Below are positions 46,301-54,200 of a stretch of DNA of 64,000 nucleotides, in pieces. Position 1 is the first letter of the stretch. Each line of letters begins with the position of its first letter. The stretch spans positions 31,154 to 95,153 of the forward strand of contig DASXYT010000242.1 in the NCBI GenBank assembly GCA_036502345.1. Reading direction: 5' to 3'. The notes under the pieces were generated by a model, which was given only the letters and a program-made list of their open reading frames with translations, did not search any database and was not told where the DNA came from. The translations under genes and the position numbers were made by a program. This stretch comes from DATEPR01 sp036502345 (GTDB taxonomy: Bacteria > Actinomycetota > Actinomycetes > Mycobacteriales > Pseudonocardiaceae).

Positions 46301-48203
46301 GACCTGCGCCGCCGGCCAGGTTCTCGGCATTGCCGTCGCTGGTGACCGCGTCGTCCACCGTCAGCACCGACCACGGACCCTCGGGCACACTGCGCCCCGA
46401 ATCACCGGACGTGAGCACCAGCGGGGCCTTGGTCTGGGAGAGCATGTAGTCCAGGCGGGCAGTCGGGAAGGCCGGGTCGAGCGGGATGTACATGCCGCCC
46501 GCCTTGAGCACCGCCAGCCAGCTCACGACCATCTCGACGGACCGCTCCATGCACACGCCGACCGCGGTGTCGACCCCGACGCCGAGGTCACGCAGGCGAT
46601 GCGCCAGGCGGTTGGCCCGCACGTTCAGCTCGGCGTAGGTCAGCGACACGTCGCCCGACACCAGGGCGACCGCATCGGGCGCCACGGCGACGCGGTCCTC
46701 GACCAGCCGGTGCACCGGCACCGCCGGCACCTCGGCCACCGTCGAGTTCCACGACTCCACCAGGGCCTGCTCGGCCGCGCCGAGCAGCGACGCCCAGCGG
46801 TGCGCTGCCGTCGGATCGGCCACCATCCCGGCCAGGATCCGCACGTAGTAGTCCCGCAGGACCGCCATCTGGGCGGCGGGGAACGTCCGTGCGTCGTACT
46901 CCAGTTCCAGGCACAGGCCATCGCCGCCGGATTCCCTGGCGAACGCCACGACCAACGCGAAGTGCGTTCGGGCGACATCGCTGACGAGTTCGTCATCGGT
47001 GGCGACGTCGGTCCCGTCGTCCCCCGCCGCGGCGGCGATCTGCTGGAAGTCGGTGTAGACGAAGTTGGTCTCGAACAGTTGCGAGCCACCGAGTTCGCGC
47101 TGCAACGCGCCCATCGGATAGCGGCGGTGCGGCATGAGGTCGTTCTCGGTGTCGAACACCGACCGGATCAGGTCGCGCCAACTGCCCTCCGGCAGTTCCA
47201 TCCGGAACGGCACGGTGTTGACGAACAGGCCGCACACATCGGCGCCGCCGTCGTCCTCCAGCCTGCCGTTCGACGTGAGCCCGAGGACGACGTCCTGCGA
47301 ACCGGTGACCAGGCTCATCGCCTTCACGTGCGCGGCCAGCGCAACCGCCTTCAGCGGCACCCCGCACTGCCGGGCCAGTTCCCGCAGGCGGGGCGTCAGG
47401 TCGGCGGGCAGCGGACTGATCAGCGAGCCGTAACCCCGGCTCTCGTCATGGCTGTGCCGCTCGCCGTCGACCGGTGCCGCGGTCAGCAGCGCGGGCCGGT
47501 CGGCGGGCCAGCGGGGCAGCCTGCTGTCCGGTAGCTCGGCGAGCCGGTCGCGCCAGAAGTCGTTGCTCTCCTGCGACTCCATGGCCTCGCGCTCGGCAGC
47601 GATGAAGTCCCTGTAGGTCGAGTGCAGCGGCGCCGACACCGGTTGTTCGCCTGCGATGAGCAGCCGGTAGGCGACGGTGATCTCCTCGACGACCGACACC
47701 AGGCTCCAGCCGTCCAGGATGGCGTGGTGCTCGGTGAACGTCCACTGGAACGTGTTGTCGGACAACACATGCACGCCCATCCGGCACAGCGGCGGCACAG
47801 CGACGTCCAGGGGCGTTCGCCACTCGGCGGCCACGTACGCCGCCATCGTCTCGTGTGCCTGTGCGGCGGTCGTGCCGCGCAGGTCCACCACGGTGATCGG
47901 TACCTCGGCCGCGTCGTACACCAACTGCATCGGCTCGCTGAACCCGACCAGCGCGAACGACGTGCGCAGCATCGGGTGGCGGGCCACGACCTTGGCGACC
48001 GCGTCCCGGAAGCACCCCTCGTCGAACGATCCGGTCACCCGCAGGGTGTGCACGTTGTGGTAGGGCAACCGATCGGGGTCGCGCTCCATCTCGTAGACCA
48101 TGCCGACCTGGAGCTCCGACATGGGATAGGCGTCCTCCAGCGCGCCGACGCGCGGGCCTTCGGCGTCCTCCGGGGTCACCCGGCTGTCCAGTACGTCAGT
48201 CAT
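31332..48203 (-). CDS. NRPS-B: five C-A-PCP modules plus terminal thioesterase
   Basis: A 5623-residue NRPS, the largest gene here. The five C domains have HH motifs near residues 157, 1234, 2328 (DGWS type), 3395 and 4445 (the last two read HHVAVDEWS). PCP serines are near 1032, 2123 (GGDSI), 3210, 4260 and 5311 (GGHSL). The thioesterase has GWSAGG near 5443 and a His in ADGDHFQ. My pocket readings are: A1 DVFHFTCTFK (unassigned), A2 DFWSVGMVHK (threonine), A3 DFSDIATVDK, A4 DFECIPVVDK and A5 DFVDISNVDK. The acids at positions 278 and 331 of A3 and A5 resemble arginine/ornithine-type pockets. No epimerisation or methylation domain is seen. The ATG overlaps the NRPS-A stop (ATGA). Release by the thioesterase could be hydrolytic or cyclising. 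A3-A5 are close repeats of one another outside the pocket. Confidence 0.96.
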   Translation of the reverse strand: MTDVLDSRVTPEDAEGPRVGALEDAYPMSELQVGMVYEMERDPDRLPYHNVHTLRVTGSFDEGCFRDAVAKVVARHPMLRTSFALVGFSEPMQLVYDAAEVPITVVDLRGTTAAQAHETMAAYVAAEWRTPLDVAVPPLCRMGVHVLSDNTFQWTFTEHHAILDGWSLVSVVEEITVAYRLLIAGEQPVSAPLHSTYRDFIAAEREAMESQESNDFWRDRLAELPDSRLPRWPADRPALLTAAPVDGERHSHDESRGYGSLISPLPADLTPRLRELARQCGVPLKAVALAAHVKAMSLVTGSQDVVLGLTSNGRLEDDGGADVCGLFVNTVPFRMELPEGSWRDLIRSVFDTENDLMPHRRYPMGALQRELGGSQLFETNFVYTDFQQIAAAAGDDGTDVATDDELVSDVARTHFALVVAFARESGGDGLCLELEYDARTFPAAQMAVLRDYYVRILAGMVADPTAAHRWASLLGAAEQALVESWNSTVAEVPAVPVHRLVEDRVAVAPDAVALVSGDVSLTYAELNVRANRLAHRLRDLGVGVDTAVGVCMERSVEMVVSWLAVLKAGGMYIPLDPAFPTARLDYMLSQTKAPLVLTSGDSGRSVPEGPWSVLTVDDAVTSDGNAENLAGGAGPDNACYVIFTSGSTGLPKGVVTRHRNVSELLYGGDTMTVLPGDTLLQIATASFDVSTFEVWAPLVGGARLVLAPPVKYGPEELADWVARWDVTVLHATASLFALLVDHEPQVFDGLRRFLTGSETVSPGHVVRILWRCPDLELVNCWGPTETTTFSVCGAFRDGTVPAGPLPLGVPLANTDVWVVDDAGMPVPVGTPGELCVSGPCLARGYLNRPDLTAERFLPHPLRAGDRLYRTGDRGRWSVDGQVEFLGRTDHMVKVRGYRVELGEVEAALGDHPALRECVVVTRTNNTAGVDLVAYVVAHGAAPSTGELRSWLGQRLPTYMVPRLFMFLDVLPLTPRAKVDRRALPDPDESRPDVAQEYVAPVGVVEELLGDIWCQVLGVDRVGRHDNFFDLGGDSIRSIQVLGLAREAGLSAGLATMLANPTPAGFAAAIEGTAVAEDTPVSEPFSLISDDDRALLPAGLADAYPMAELQVGMVYEMERDPERVPYHNVHTLRLNGSFDEACFREALARVTARHPVLRTSFDMSRFSEPMQLVHPTAEIPLTVVDLRAADGETGRAAVADHLRTERRNPLDLTVAPLCRMAVHVVADDAFQWTVTEHHAIFDGWSLTSTLSEISAIYEDLLAGHDPRPAPLRSLYRDYIAAERAAIAAQASRDYWRDRLAGSDGSPLPRWSVVPAQDTLGDTVSGQRHDRDEELGHGSLVTTLSGELRTDIEEFARRAGVPFKTAVLAAHLRALAVVTGGRDVTTGLSSHGRLEVADGAEVRGLFLNTLPFRVTLPDGNWHDLARAVLDAEHDVLPHRRYPMAVLQRELGNSALFEAGFVYNDFHKFGRLADGGGAWQLDTAGQGAGGSTRTSFPLLVSISREAGADGLRMELEYDTRELTAEQVTLLRDYHLRALHAMAADPTAQHTTFAFVSGREAERVAEWSRATIAVPGATTVHELVAAEAGQRPDAVALTDAGVSLTYRELIVRADLLAGRLRRLGVGPEVCVGVFVQRSWETVVACLAVLRAGGVYVPLDTAFPQERIEFMLRDVAAPLVVVHAATAGLVPDGPWALVDLNDSDGAPAGDIEPARVDPDHGCYVIFTSGSTGRPKGTTVTHRNVVRLVRGVRECLPFGADDVWSVFHSFAFDFSVWEMWGALSTGGRLVVVPHAVSRDAEAFHRLVRDEGVTVLSQTPSAFRQFETADERLGGDLALRAVVFGGEALHRPSVRRWATRHGYAAPLLVNMYGITETTVHVTYLELDAGHVDGNVSPIGRPLPDLGAHVLDRHGMPCPVGVTGELHISGAGLARGYVGRPALTAERFVPDHLSGVPGARLYRSGDLARWNVTGGLEYLGRADSQVKIRGYRIETGEIENVLATHSRLLEAAVTTHTDADGRTDLVAYLVADQAEDTVPPATDELRSWLGSRLPDYMIPRHFLLLDALPLTPQGKVDRRALPAPAANRPTLEQRYVAPDGDLEELLAGIWSRVLGVDRVGRHDNFFDLGGDSIRSIQILGRTRDAGLTIGLAQLLDAPTLAELAATVAQAMPDSTPVAASTQPFSLVPDDERALLPAGLADAYPMAQLQLGMVYEMERDRARNAYHNVETLRLAGRFDEACFRGAVDLVVARHPALRTSFDLTGFSEPMQLVHDAVDVSFMVADLRSMAADERHATLRAHVDDQQRSRFELAEAPLCRMAVHVLSDNAFQWTITEHHAILDGWSMVSTITEITDLYSRLLAGEQPTTQPLRSVYRDFVAAERAALNSPESQEFWREQLAAAPDRPITRWVTDDPAAIAGELVAGQRHQRDEVAGHGALITPLSGDLLRELEEFASRTAVPVKTVVLAAHLKVLSLLTGSTDVLLGITSNGRLEEADGAEARGLFLNTVPLRVRLPEGSWQDLVRAVFRAERDLLSHRRYPIAVLQQEYGGDEPLLATNFTYNNFHRIARLATDGTLDKADADALLPGIARTNFPLDVTFSHEPGSDGMLLEIDYALRTLTADQVTRLRDNHLRALRAMVRDGDAHHRMSSLLGTGEQRLLTSWQGPDAPVTFAPVHELLRERLASWPDAVAVEAGADRLTFAELGDRADALARRLVAAGVRRGDVVGLHLRPGVDAIVAVWAVWQAGGAFLPLDPDLPSARLAMMLDDALPSVVVSVDSSTLPGSWPTLSPDGCAAAPDVALPRVGAHDLAYVMFTSGSTGRPKGVMVEHGGLTNLAEAMLLPRLRGIGIMPGQHARLLTGSSAFISDFFVSQILPLLDGHQLLVLSGADSRDPRHLVRLAQDPTSALDVIDATTSQVQLMVEAGLLTAPHPPRLIMAGGEACPPDLWRTLRGRAGLTAHNTYGPAETTVDAVCADMNAQASPVIGRPYGNVRVYVVDDGLGLVPPGTIGEIVIGGPGVGRGYVRRPGVTAAVFVPDPWGEPGTRLYRTGDLGRYTEDGQIEFLGRNDHQVKILGQRVEPEEVEAALRGHPSVEAAVVGAHRLGVERRQHLVAHLVPVGDAVLDREEIREYLAGRLPVAAIPTVLVPVAELPMTVGGKLDRAALVVPDDVQTGLGLPGREIVVPRTETERRIASVWEELLGIAPIGVYDDFFALGGHSLFAIRLAMRISAELGTELPLHEVFAQPTVAGQAALVDLRGAGGAVGRIPRVDRVEHGELPASHAQERQWFGWQLAPDSPTYNVPWGYEVTGELDVAVLAASVDALVERHEALRTTLRVNDEGRIVQRVGFPWRSGTTVRHAADAELSALVEQEVSRPFDLSEGPMLRVNVWRTAPDRHTVLFVAHHVAVDEWSVGVFERELWTLYRAGGDTAAAALPPLAVSYADYAVWHRGLVARHAEQDLAYWRGTLDGATPAFPFAEGAPGETEGAGECTRVVPSERLAGLDRIRTQAGATEFMLYLAVYCLLLARRSGSRDLTVGIPVSGRTHPDLAPLMGFFVNTLALRVTVHPEDDFPTHLRRVRSVVLAAFAHQEAPFEHVVRAVAPDRADGTNPLFRTLFSFLPGTHAADRAAEIAGLTLRDLPVGSGGNHFDLSLGTARSSAGLHLNLEFSTELVDERAAAGLLTSFTDLLDTLGGSPQAAVAELLHASQAEQERMADWTGDDSAPVCAVPVHELLRDRVALSPDLVAVESGAESLTFAQLADRSGALASRLVAGGVRRGDLVGLHLPPGLTAVIAVWAVWQAGGAFLPLDPELPAARLAMMLDDAAPAVVVSRGTVPGSWPTLSPETDVAVPDVALPRVGPHDLACVMFTSGSTGRPKGVMLEHGGLATFATRQLLPRLRASGVGEHARVVTGSSAFISDFFLEQVLSLLDGHRLLVLSGRDERDPRHLVALAQDPERAVDVICTTSSQVQLMVEAGLLDAPYPPRLIEPAGEACPPDLLLTLTNRPGIVANNVYGPAESTVDATYGVMTAAMTAYLSPVIGRPYGNVRTYLVDDGLELVPPGAAGEIVIGGPGVGRGYLRRPDVTAAVFVPDPWGRPGSRLYRTGDLGRYTEDGQIEFLGRNDHQVKILGQRIEPQEVEAALRGHAAVDAAAVSAHRMGADQRLRLVAHLVLAEDATLDRDDLRGYLAGRLPAAAIPSVLVSVAALPMTVGGKLDRAALTVPDELATQLAGQDVVAPRTETERRIASIWETLLDVAPIGVHDDFFAVGGHSLLAIRLAMRVGAELGADLALHEVFAQPTVAAQAELIDQRAAAGPVVRSPRVERVSTGDLPAAHAQERQWFLWQLAPDSPTYNVPWGYEVTGELDVAVLAASVAALVERHEALRTTLHVDADGQVVQRVGDPARGVLSTLDVAEADLSALVEREALRPFELSEGPVLRVNVWRTAPDRHTVLFVAHHVAVDEWSLQVLERELWTLYRAGGDIAAAGLPPLAVSYADYAVWHRDLVARQAADDLAHWRRALDGAPAPWPHPHGVRAETLPAAGERDWFVPSARLAGLDDVRTRVGATEFTVFLAVYCLLLARTSGERDFTVGVPVSGRSHPDFAPLVGFFVNTLALRVTVRPDDDFLTHLKRVQSAVLAAFAHQEAPFEHVVRAVAPDRGDGANPLFSTMFSFTAGTRQADRLANDAPAGLTVRSLPSQGGGNHFDLSLSTTRTADGLHLTLDFATDLFAAGAAEAMVASFTDLLHTVDGSPTVAVAELLRANQREQELVSAWTGDASVPVSDRPVHELLRERSACWPDAVAVDAGDESMTFAELNIRADALARRLVAAGVRRGDLVGLHLRPGVDAIVAVWAVWQAGGAFLPLDPDLPPARLAMMADDAMPSVVVSWSDVPGSWPTLSPADGGGVPDVALPRVGAHDLAYVMFTSGSTGRPKGVMVEHGNLANYTEALLLPRMRAAGIGAHARVLTGSSAFISDFFLVQMLSLLDGHRLLVLTGVEGRDPRQLVELAQDPERSVDLIDVTTSQVQLMVAAGLLDAPYPPRLIVSGGEACPPDLWDALRCRPGVVAHNNYGPAEATVDATFADMSAHASPVIGRPNANARVYLVDDGLCLVPPGAVGEIVIGGPGVGRGYVRRPDATAAVFVPDPWGEPGSRLYRTGDLGRYTEDGQIEFLGRNDHQVKIQGQRVEPEEVEAALRSHPSVVAAAVSAHRLGTDQRLHLVGHLVLAQGAALDRDGIGAHLAGRLPAAAIPTVLTTVDALPTTVGGKLDRAALTVPADLAAGLSDRDLVAPRTTTEQRIAAAWQAVLGVAEVGVHDDFFALGGHSLLAVRLTMDLSREFGTEIPLAHLYTAPTVAEQAVRLEALSGRQRSVDSRSVVPLGGTRGARPLVLVHPIGGMLFSYLDLLGEVRADFEVFGVQGAIGGSDTGATDIGGLARRYADELVPVLDGRSPVIAGWSAGGVLAHELARTLTDRGNHVHRLVLVDSDPLPADETAEYRRDIAVLDALRREVAEHGPAPLLGSADAGRLFATLAVDPAAVAELDGPTAAALMAFWRDMFIGLAAHRPAMFAGPAELILARGERDDPTAERAMAAAWRDLTATLTVSHADGDHFQLLRRPWVKAVADALLGSIAQTGD

Positions 48204-51200
48204 CGCACACCTGCCGAAGTTCCGTTGCCCGCGGCGGCGGACGGCTTACGGGCTGCCAACAACTCGCGGTCCCGGTCGGACAGCAGCGCGAACGCCGAGG
48301 TCCTTGCCCGTACCGGTGCCGCCGTCTTCCGTGGTTCGACGGCCTCGGCCAGGGCCTGCACCGTCGGGTACCGGTGCAGGTCGGGCAACCCGACGACCAG
48401 TCCCTTCGCCCGCGCCTGGCCGACGATCTGGATGTTGCGGATGGAGTCGCCACCGAGGTCGAAGAAGTTGTCCTGCCTGCCGACCCGGTCCACGTCCAGC
48501 ACGCGGCTCCAGATCTCGGCGAGCAGTTCCTCGACCGACCCGACCGGCGCCACGTACTCCCGCGTGTTCTCCGGGCGCACGTCCTCCGGCTCGGGCAGCG
48601 CACGACGGTCCACTTTGGCCCGTGGGGTCAGCGGCAGGGCGTCGAGCACCATGAACAGGCGCGGCACCATGTAGACCGGCAGCCGCTTGCCCAGCCACGC
48701 CCGCAGCTGCGCCGACGTCGGGACGGTGTCGCCGGCCACCAGGTAGGCCACCAGGTCCACACCGGCGGTGTTGTTCGCCCTGGTCACCACGACGCACTCG
48801 CGCACGTCGGGGTGGTCCCGCAGGGCCGCCTCGACCTCGCCGAGTTCCACCCGGTATCCGCGCACCTTGACCATGTGGTCGGTGCGGCCGAAGAACTCGA
48901 TCCGGCCGTCCACCGACCAGCGGCCCCGGTCCCCGGTGCGATAGAGCCGTTCGCCGGGCCGGAACGGGTGCGGCAGGAACCGCTCCGCCGTCAGCCCCGG
49001 CCTGCCGAGGTAGCCGCGGGCCAGGCACGGGCCGGACACGTACAGCTCGCCCGGCGAACCGACCGGCACCGGCAGCCCCGCCCGGTCCAGCACCCACACC
49101 TGCGTGTTGATCAGCGGTGCGCCCAGCGGCAGCGCACCCGATGGCAGCTCACCGTGGCGGTAGACCCCGCACACCGAGAACGTCGTGGTCTCGGTGGGTC
49201 CCCAGCAGTTGACCAGTTCAAGTTCCGGGCAGCGCTGGAGAATCCGGGCAGCGTGGCCCGGCGAGACCGTCTCGCTGCCGGTCAGGAACCGGCGCAGCCC
49301 GTCGAACACCTGAGGCTCGTGGTCCACCAGCAGCGCGAACAGCGACGCCGTGGCGTGCAGCACCGTCGCACCCGCCGCGTCGGCCCATTCCGCGATCTCG
49401 CCCGGCCCGTACCGCACGGCCGGTGCCAGCACCAGCCGCGCACCGCCGACCAGCGGCGCCCACACCTCGAACGTCGAGTTGTCGAAGGACAGCGGCGCCA
49501 GTTGGAGCAGCGTGTCGGTGGGGCGCAGTGTCAGGAACTCACCACCGTGCAGCAGTTCGGTGACATTGCGGTGCCGGGTCACCACGCCCTTGGGCTGACC
49601 CGTCGAACCAGACGTGAAGATCACGTAGCAGCCGTGGTCCGGACCGGCACCGCCGTCCAGGTTCGCAGCCCCGCCCTCGGCCCAGAGGCCGTCGTCGGCG
49701 ATCAGCACCTGCCACGGGCCGGCCGGCAGCCTGCCCGCTGCCCGCTCGTCGGCCAGCACCAGGTGGGCGTCGACCTCCGCCAGCATGTACTTCACGCGCT
49801 CGGCGGGGAATCCCGGTTCGAGCGGCACGTAGCTGCCGCCCGCCTTCAGGATGCCCAGCAGTGACGTGATCGTGGCCAGCGAGCGGTCCATGCACAGCGC
49901 CACGGCGACGTCCGGGCCGACGCCGAGGTCACGCAACCGACGCGCCACCCGGTTCGCCCGCACGTTCAACTCGCCGTAGGTCAGCGACACACCGCCCGAC
50001 TCCACGGCAACCGCGTCCGGCGCCGCGGCGACCCGCTGCTCGAACAACCGGTGCACCGGCAGCGAAGGCACCTCACCGACCGTCGAGTTCCACGACTCCA
50101 GCAGGGCCTGCTCGTCGGTGCCGAGCAGCGACACGCCCTGGTGCCTTGCCATCGGCTCGGCGACCATCTCGGCCATCACCCGCAGGTAGTAGTCGCGGTA
50201 GAGCAGCACCTGGTCCGGGGTGAGGACGTCGGTGTGGTAGTCCATGCCGAACAGCAGGTGGTTGGAGTACGGATTGCGGATCACACCGACGTTCAGCGGG
50301 AAGTTGGTCGGTTCGGCCCGGTCCGTGGTGAAGCTGTCGATCTTGTCGTCCGTGATGCGCATCTGGCCGGGGCCGAACGCCTTGTCCAGCACGTGGAAGT
50401 GGTTGTGGACGAAGTTCACCTCGAACAGCGGATCGCCACCGACCTCGCGCTGCAACGCGCCCAGCGGGTAGCGCCGGTGCGGCAGCAGTTCGCGTTCGGT
50501 CTCGAAGACCGCCCGGACCAGGTCCAGCCAGCTGCCGTCGGGCAGCTCGATGCGGAACGGCACGGTGTTGAGGAACATGCCGCGCACCTCGGTGCCGCCT
50601 TCTTCCTCCAGCCGCCCGTTCGCGGTGAGCCCGACCAACAGGTCGGCCGAGCCGGTGACCAGGCTGAGCACCTTCAGGTGCGCGGCCAGCAGCACCGCCT
50701 TGAGCGGCACAGCGCACTGGCGGGCGAGATCGCGCAGCCCGTCGCACATGTCCTCGGGCAGCAGCGTCTCGACGGAGCCGTAGCCCTGGTCGGGGTGGTG
50801 CTCGCGCCACTCGTGCTCCTGTGCGCGCCCGGTCACCTGCGCCTGCCGGTCAGCGGGCCAGCGGGGCAGCCGGCAGTCCGGTCGGTCGCCGACCCGCTCC
50901 AGCCAGAACCGCCTGCTCTCCTCGGACTTCAGCATTTCCCGTTCCGCCGCGATGAAGTCGCGGTAGGCGGAGTCGGGCGGCGTCAACACCGGGTCCTCGC
51001 CGGCCAGCAGCCGTTGGTAGACCTCGGCGATCTCGGAGATGGTGGAGTGCAGGCTCCAGCCGTCGAAGATGGCGTGGTGCTCGGTGATCGTCCACTGGAA
51101 CGACTCGTCGGTCAGCCGGTGCAGCGCGAAGCGCAGCAGCAGCGGGTGGGAGTGGTCGAACGGCCTGCGGCGCTCGGAAAGCACGTACTCGTCCAGGGCT

Positions 51201-54200
51201 TCGTCCCTGGCGGCCTCGTCGAGGTGGCGCAGGTCGGCCACGGTGAACGGCATCTCGGCGGTGCGGTACACCAGTTGCATCGGCTCGCTGAAGGTGCTGA
51301 GGTCGAAAGCGGTCCGCAGGATCTGGTGGCGGGCGATCACCCTGGCCGTCGCGTCACGGAAGCGCGCCTCGTCGAACGGGCCGACGATCCGCAGTCCGTC
51401 CAGGTTGTGGTAGGCCCGGCGGTCGGGGTTGAGCTCCATCTCGTAGACCATGCCGACCTGGAGCTCCGCCATCGGATAGGCGTCCTCCAGGCCGTCCGGC
51501 AGCAGTTGCCTGTCCTGTTCGGACAGCATCGAGAACGGCTCGCGGTCCACCGCCGGGGTGTCCTCGGGCGCTCCGACGGCCGCCACCACGGTGGCCAGCC
51601 CGGCCGTGGTCGGGCTGCGGAACAGGTCCTGCAGGTCGAAGGAGAGCCCGTTCGCCCGTGCCTGACCGAGGATCTGGATGCTGCGGATGGAATCGCCGCC
51701 CAGATCGAAGAAGTTGTCGTGTCGACCGACCCGGTCCACGCCGAGCACGCGACTCCAGATCTCCGCCAGCAGCTCCTCGACGGCACCGACCGGCGCCACG
51801 TACTCCTGTGCCAGTTCGGGACGAACGGCCTCCGGCTCCGGCAGGGCACGGCGGTCCACCTTGCCCTGCGGGGTCAGCGGCAGCGCGTCGAGCACCACGA
51901 AGTGCCGTGGCACCATGTAGTCCGGCAGCCGCTTGCGCAGCCAGGCGCGGAGCTCGTCGGTGGACGGCGCGGCGCCGTCGGCGACCAGGTAGCCCGCCAG
52001 GTCGGTCTGGCCGTCCGGGCCGGTGCGGGCGACGACGGTCGCCTCAAGCAGACCCGGGTGGGCGCCGAGGACCGTCTCGATCTCCCCGGTCTCGATGCGA
52101 TAGCCGCGAATCTTCACCTGGGCGTCGGCGCGGCCGACGTACTCCAGGCCACCCTGTGCGCTCCAGCGACCGAGGTCGCCGCTGCGGTAGAGACGCCCAC
52201 CGGACCGGCCGGTCAGATGGTCGGGCACGAACCGTTCCGCGGTCAGCACCGGCACCGCGGTGTAACCGCGGGTCAGCCCTGCGCCGCCGACGTGGATCTC
52301 ACCGGTCACCCCGACGGGGCAGGGCCTGCCGTGCGCGTCCAGCACGTGCACGCTCAGGTCCGGCAGCGGCAGGCCGATCTGGGTCAGCTCACGGTCCAGG
52401 TCCGCCTCGGCCAGGGCCAGATACGTGACGTGCACGGTGGTTTCGGTGATGCCGTACATGTTCACCAGCAGCGGGGCGGCATAGCCGTGCCGAGCGGCCC
52501 AGCGCCGCACCGACGGCCGGTGCAGGGCCTCGCCACCGAACACCACGGCACGCAGGGCCAGCTCGCCGCCCGCCTGGTCGTCCGCCGTCTCGAACTGGCG
52601 GAACGCCGAGGGCGTCTGGCTGAGGATCGTGACAGCCTCGTCGCGCACCAGCGCGTGGAACTGGCCAACGTCCCTGCTGACCGCGTAGGGCACGACGACG
52701 AGCCGGCCGCCCGTGGTCAGGGCACCCCACATCTCCCAGACGGAGAAGTCGAACGCGAAGCTGTGGAAGAGGGTCCACACGTCGTCCAGGCCGAAGGGCA
52801 GGTACTCACGCACGCCGTGGACGAGCCGGACCACGTTGCCATGGCTGACCGTGGTGCCCTTCGGGCGGCCGGTCGAGCCGGACGTGAAGATGACGTAGCA
52901 GCCGTTGTCGGCACGCACCTCGGGCAGGGGGCCGGTTTCCGGTGCCGCGTCGGTACCGACGGCGTTGATGTCGACCAACTGCCACGGGCCGGCCGGCACG
53001 GTGGCCGCTGTCTGCTCGTGCACGATGACGATGTCCGCGCCGACCTCGGACAGCATGAACGACATGCGGTCGGCCGGGAACGCCACGTCCAGCGGCACGT
53101 ACACACCGCCTGCCTTCAGGATCGCCAGGCACGCCACCACCATTTCCGGCGATCGCGCCATGCAGATCCCGACACAGGTCTCCGGCCCGACCCCGAGGGC
53201 ACGCAGCCGGTGCGCCAGCGCCGAGGACCGCTCGTCCAACTCGCCGTAGGTCACCGTCGTGCCGTCACCGGACAGCGCCACGGCGTCCGGCCGGGTGGCA
53301 GCCGACCGCGCGACGAGCTCGTGCACCGTGCCGGTGGCGAACTGCCGCTGCTGGCCCGACCACTGCCCCACCTGCCGCGCCTCGTCGACCGACACCATGT
53401 CGATCGCGCTCAGTCGCAGGTCCGGTTCGGCGATGACCTGGCAGAGCAGCGTTTCCCACTGACCGACGAAGGCCCGGATGGTCTCGGCGTCGAACAGGTC
53501 GGTCGAGTACTCGACGTCCAGCCGCAGCCCGTCGAGGCCCCGATAGACCGACCAGGTGAGGTCGTACTTCGCGGTGTCCGTGGACACGGTGCTCCGCTCC
53601 AGGCGGACACCCTCGGCCAGCTCGTCGCCGCCGTCCTCCTCGTGCAGGGCGAACACGACCTGGACGATGGGGCTGTAGCTCAGATCGCGCTGCGGGTGCA
53701 GGTGGTTCACCGCGAGGTCGAACGGCACGCGGCTGCGGGTCAGCCCGTCCAGCACGTCAACGCGGGTGCGGCCGACGAGCTCCCGGAACGTCGGGTCGTC
53801 CGCCAGGCTGGTGCGGATGACCAGGGAGTCGGCGAAGAAGCCGACCATCTCGTCCAGGGCGGCGGGACCACGGCCTGCCGTCGGGGAGCCGAGCACGACG
53901 TCGTCGCTGCCCGACTGCCGCGCGACCAGCGCCTGGAAGGCGGCAGCGAGGGCCACGTAGGGGGTGACGCCCGCCTCGGCGGCGAACTTCTCCAGGTCGG
54001 CGAGGGGGACGTTCGGCAGGGCGAACCCGTCGGTGCGGCCGCGGTAGGTCAGTTCGGTGGGCCGAGGGCGGTCGGCGCCGAGGTCGAGCACGGCGGGCGC
54101 GCCGGCCAGGGCACGGGTCCAGGCCGCCAGCGCCTTCGTGGCGGCGGGGCTCTCCATCGTGGCCCGCTGCCAGAGCGCGTAGTCGGCGTACTGGACGGCC

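Noticed and set aside
32000..53000. Long repeated DNA stretches that could be taken for mobile or CRISPR-like repeats
   Set aside because: They are homologous NRPS A and C domains repeated once per module, not spaced repeats or insertion sequences.
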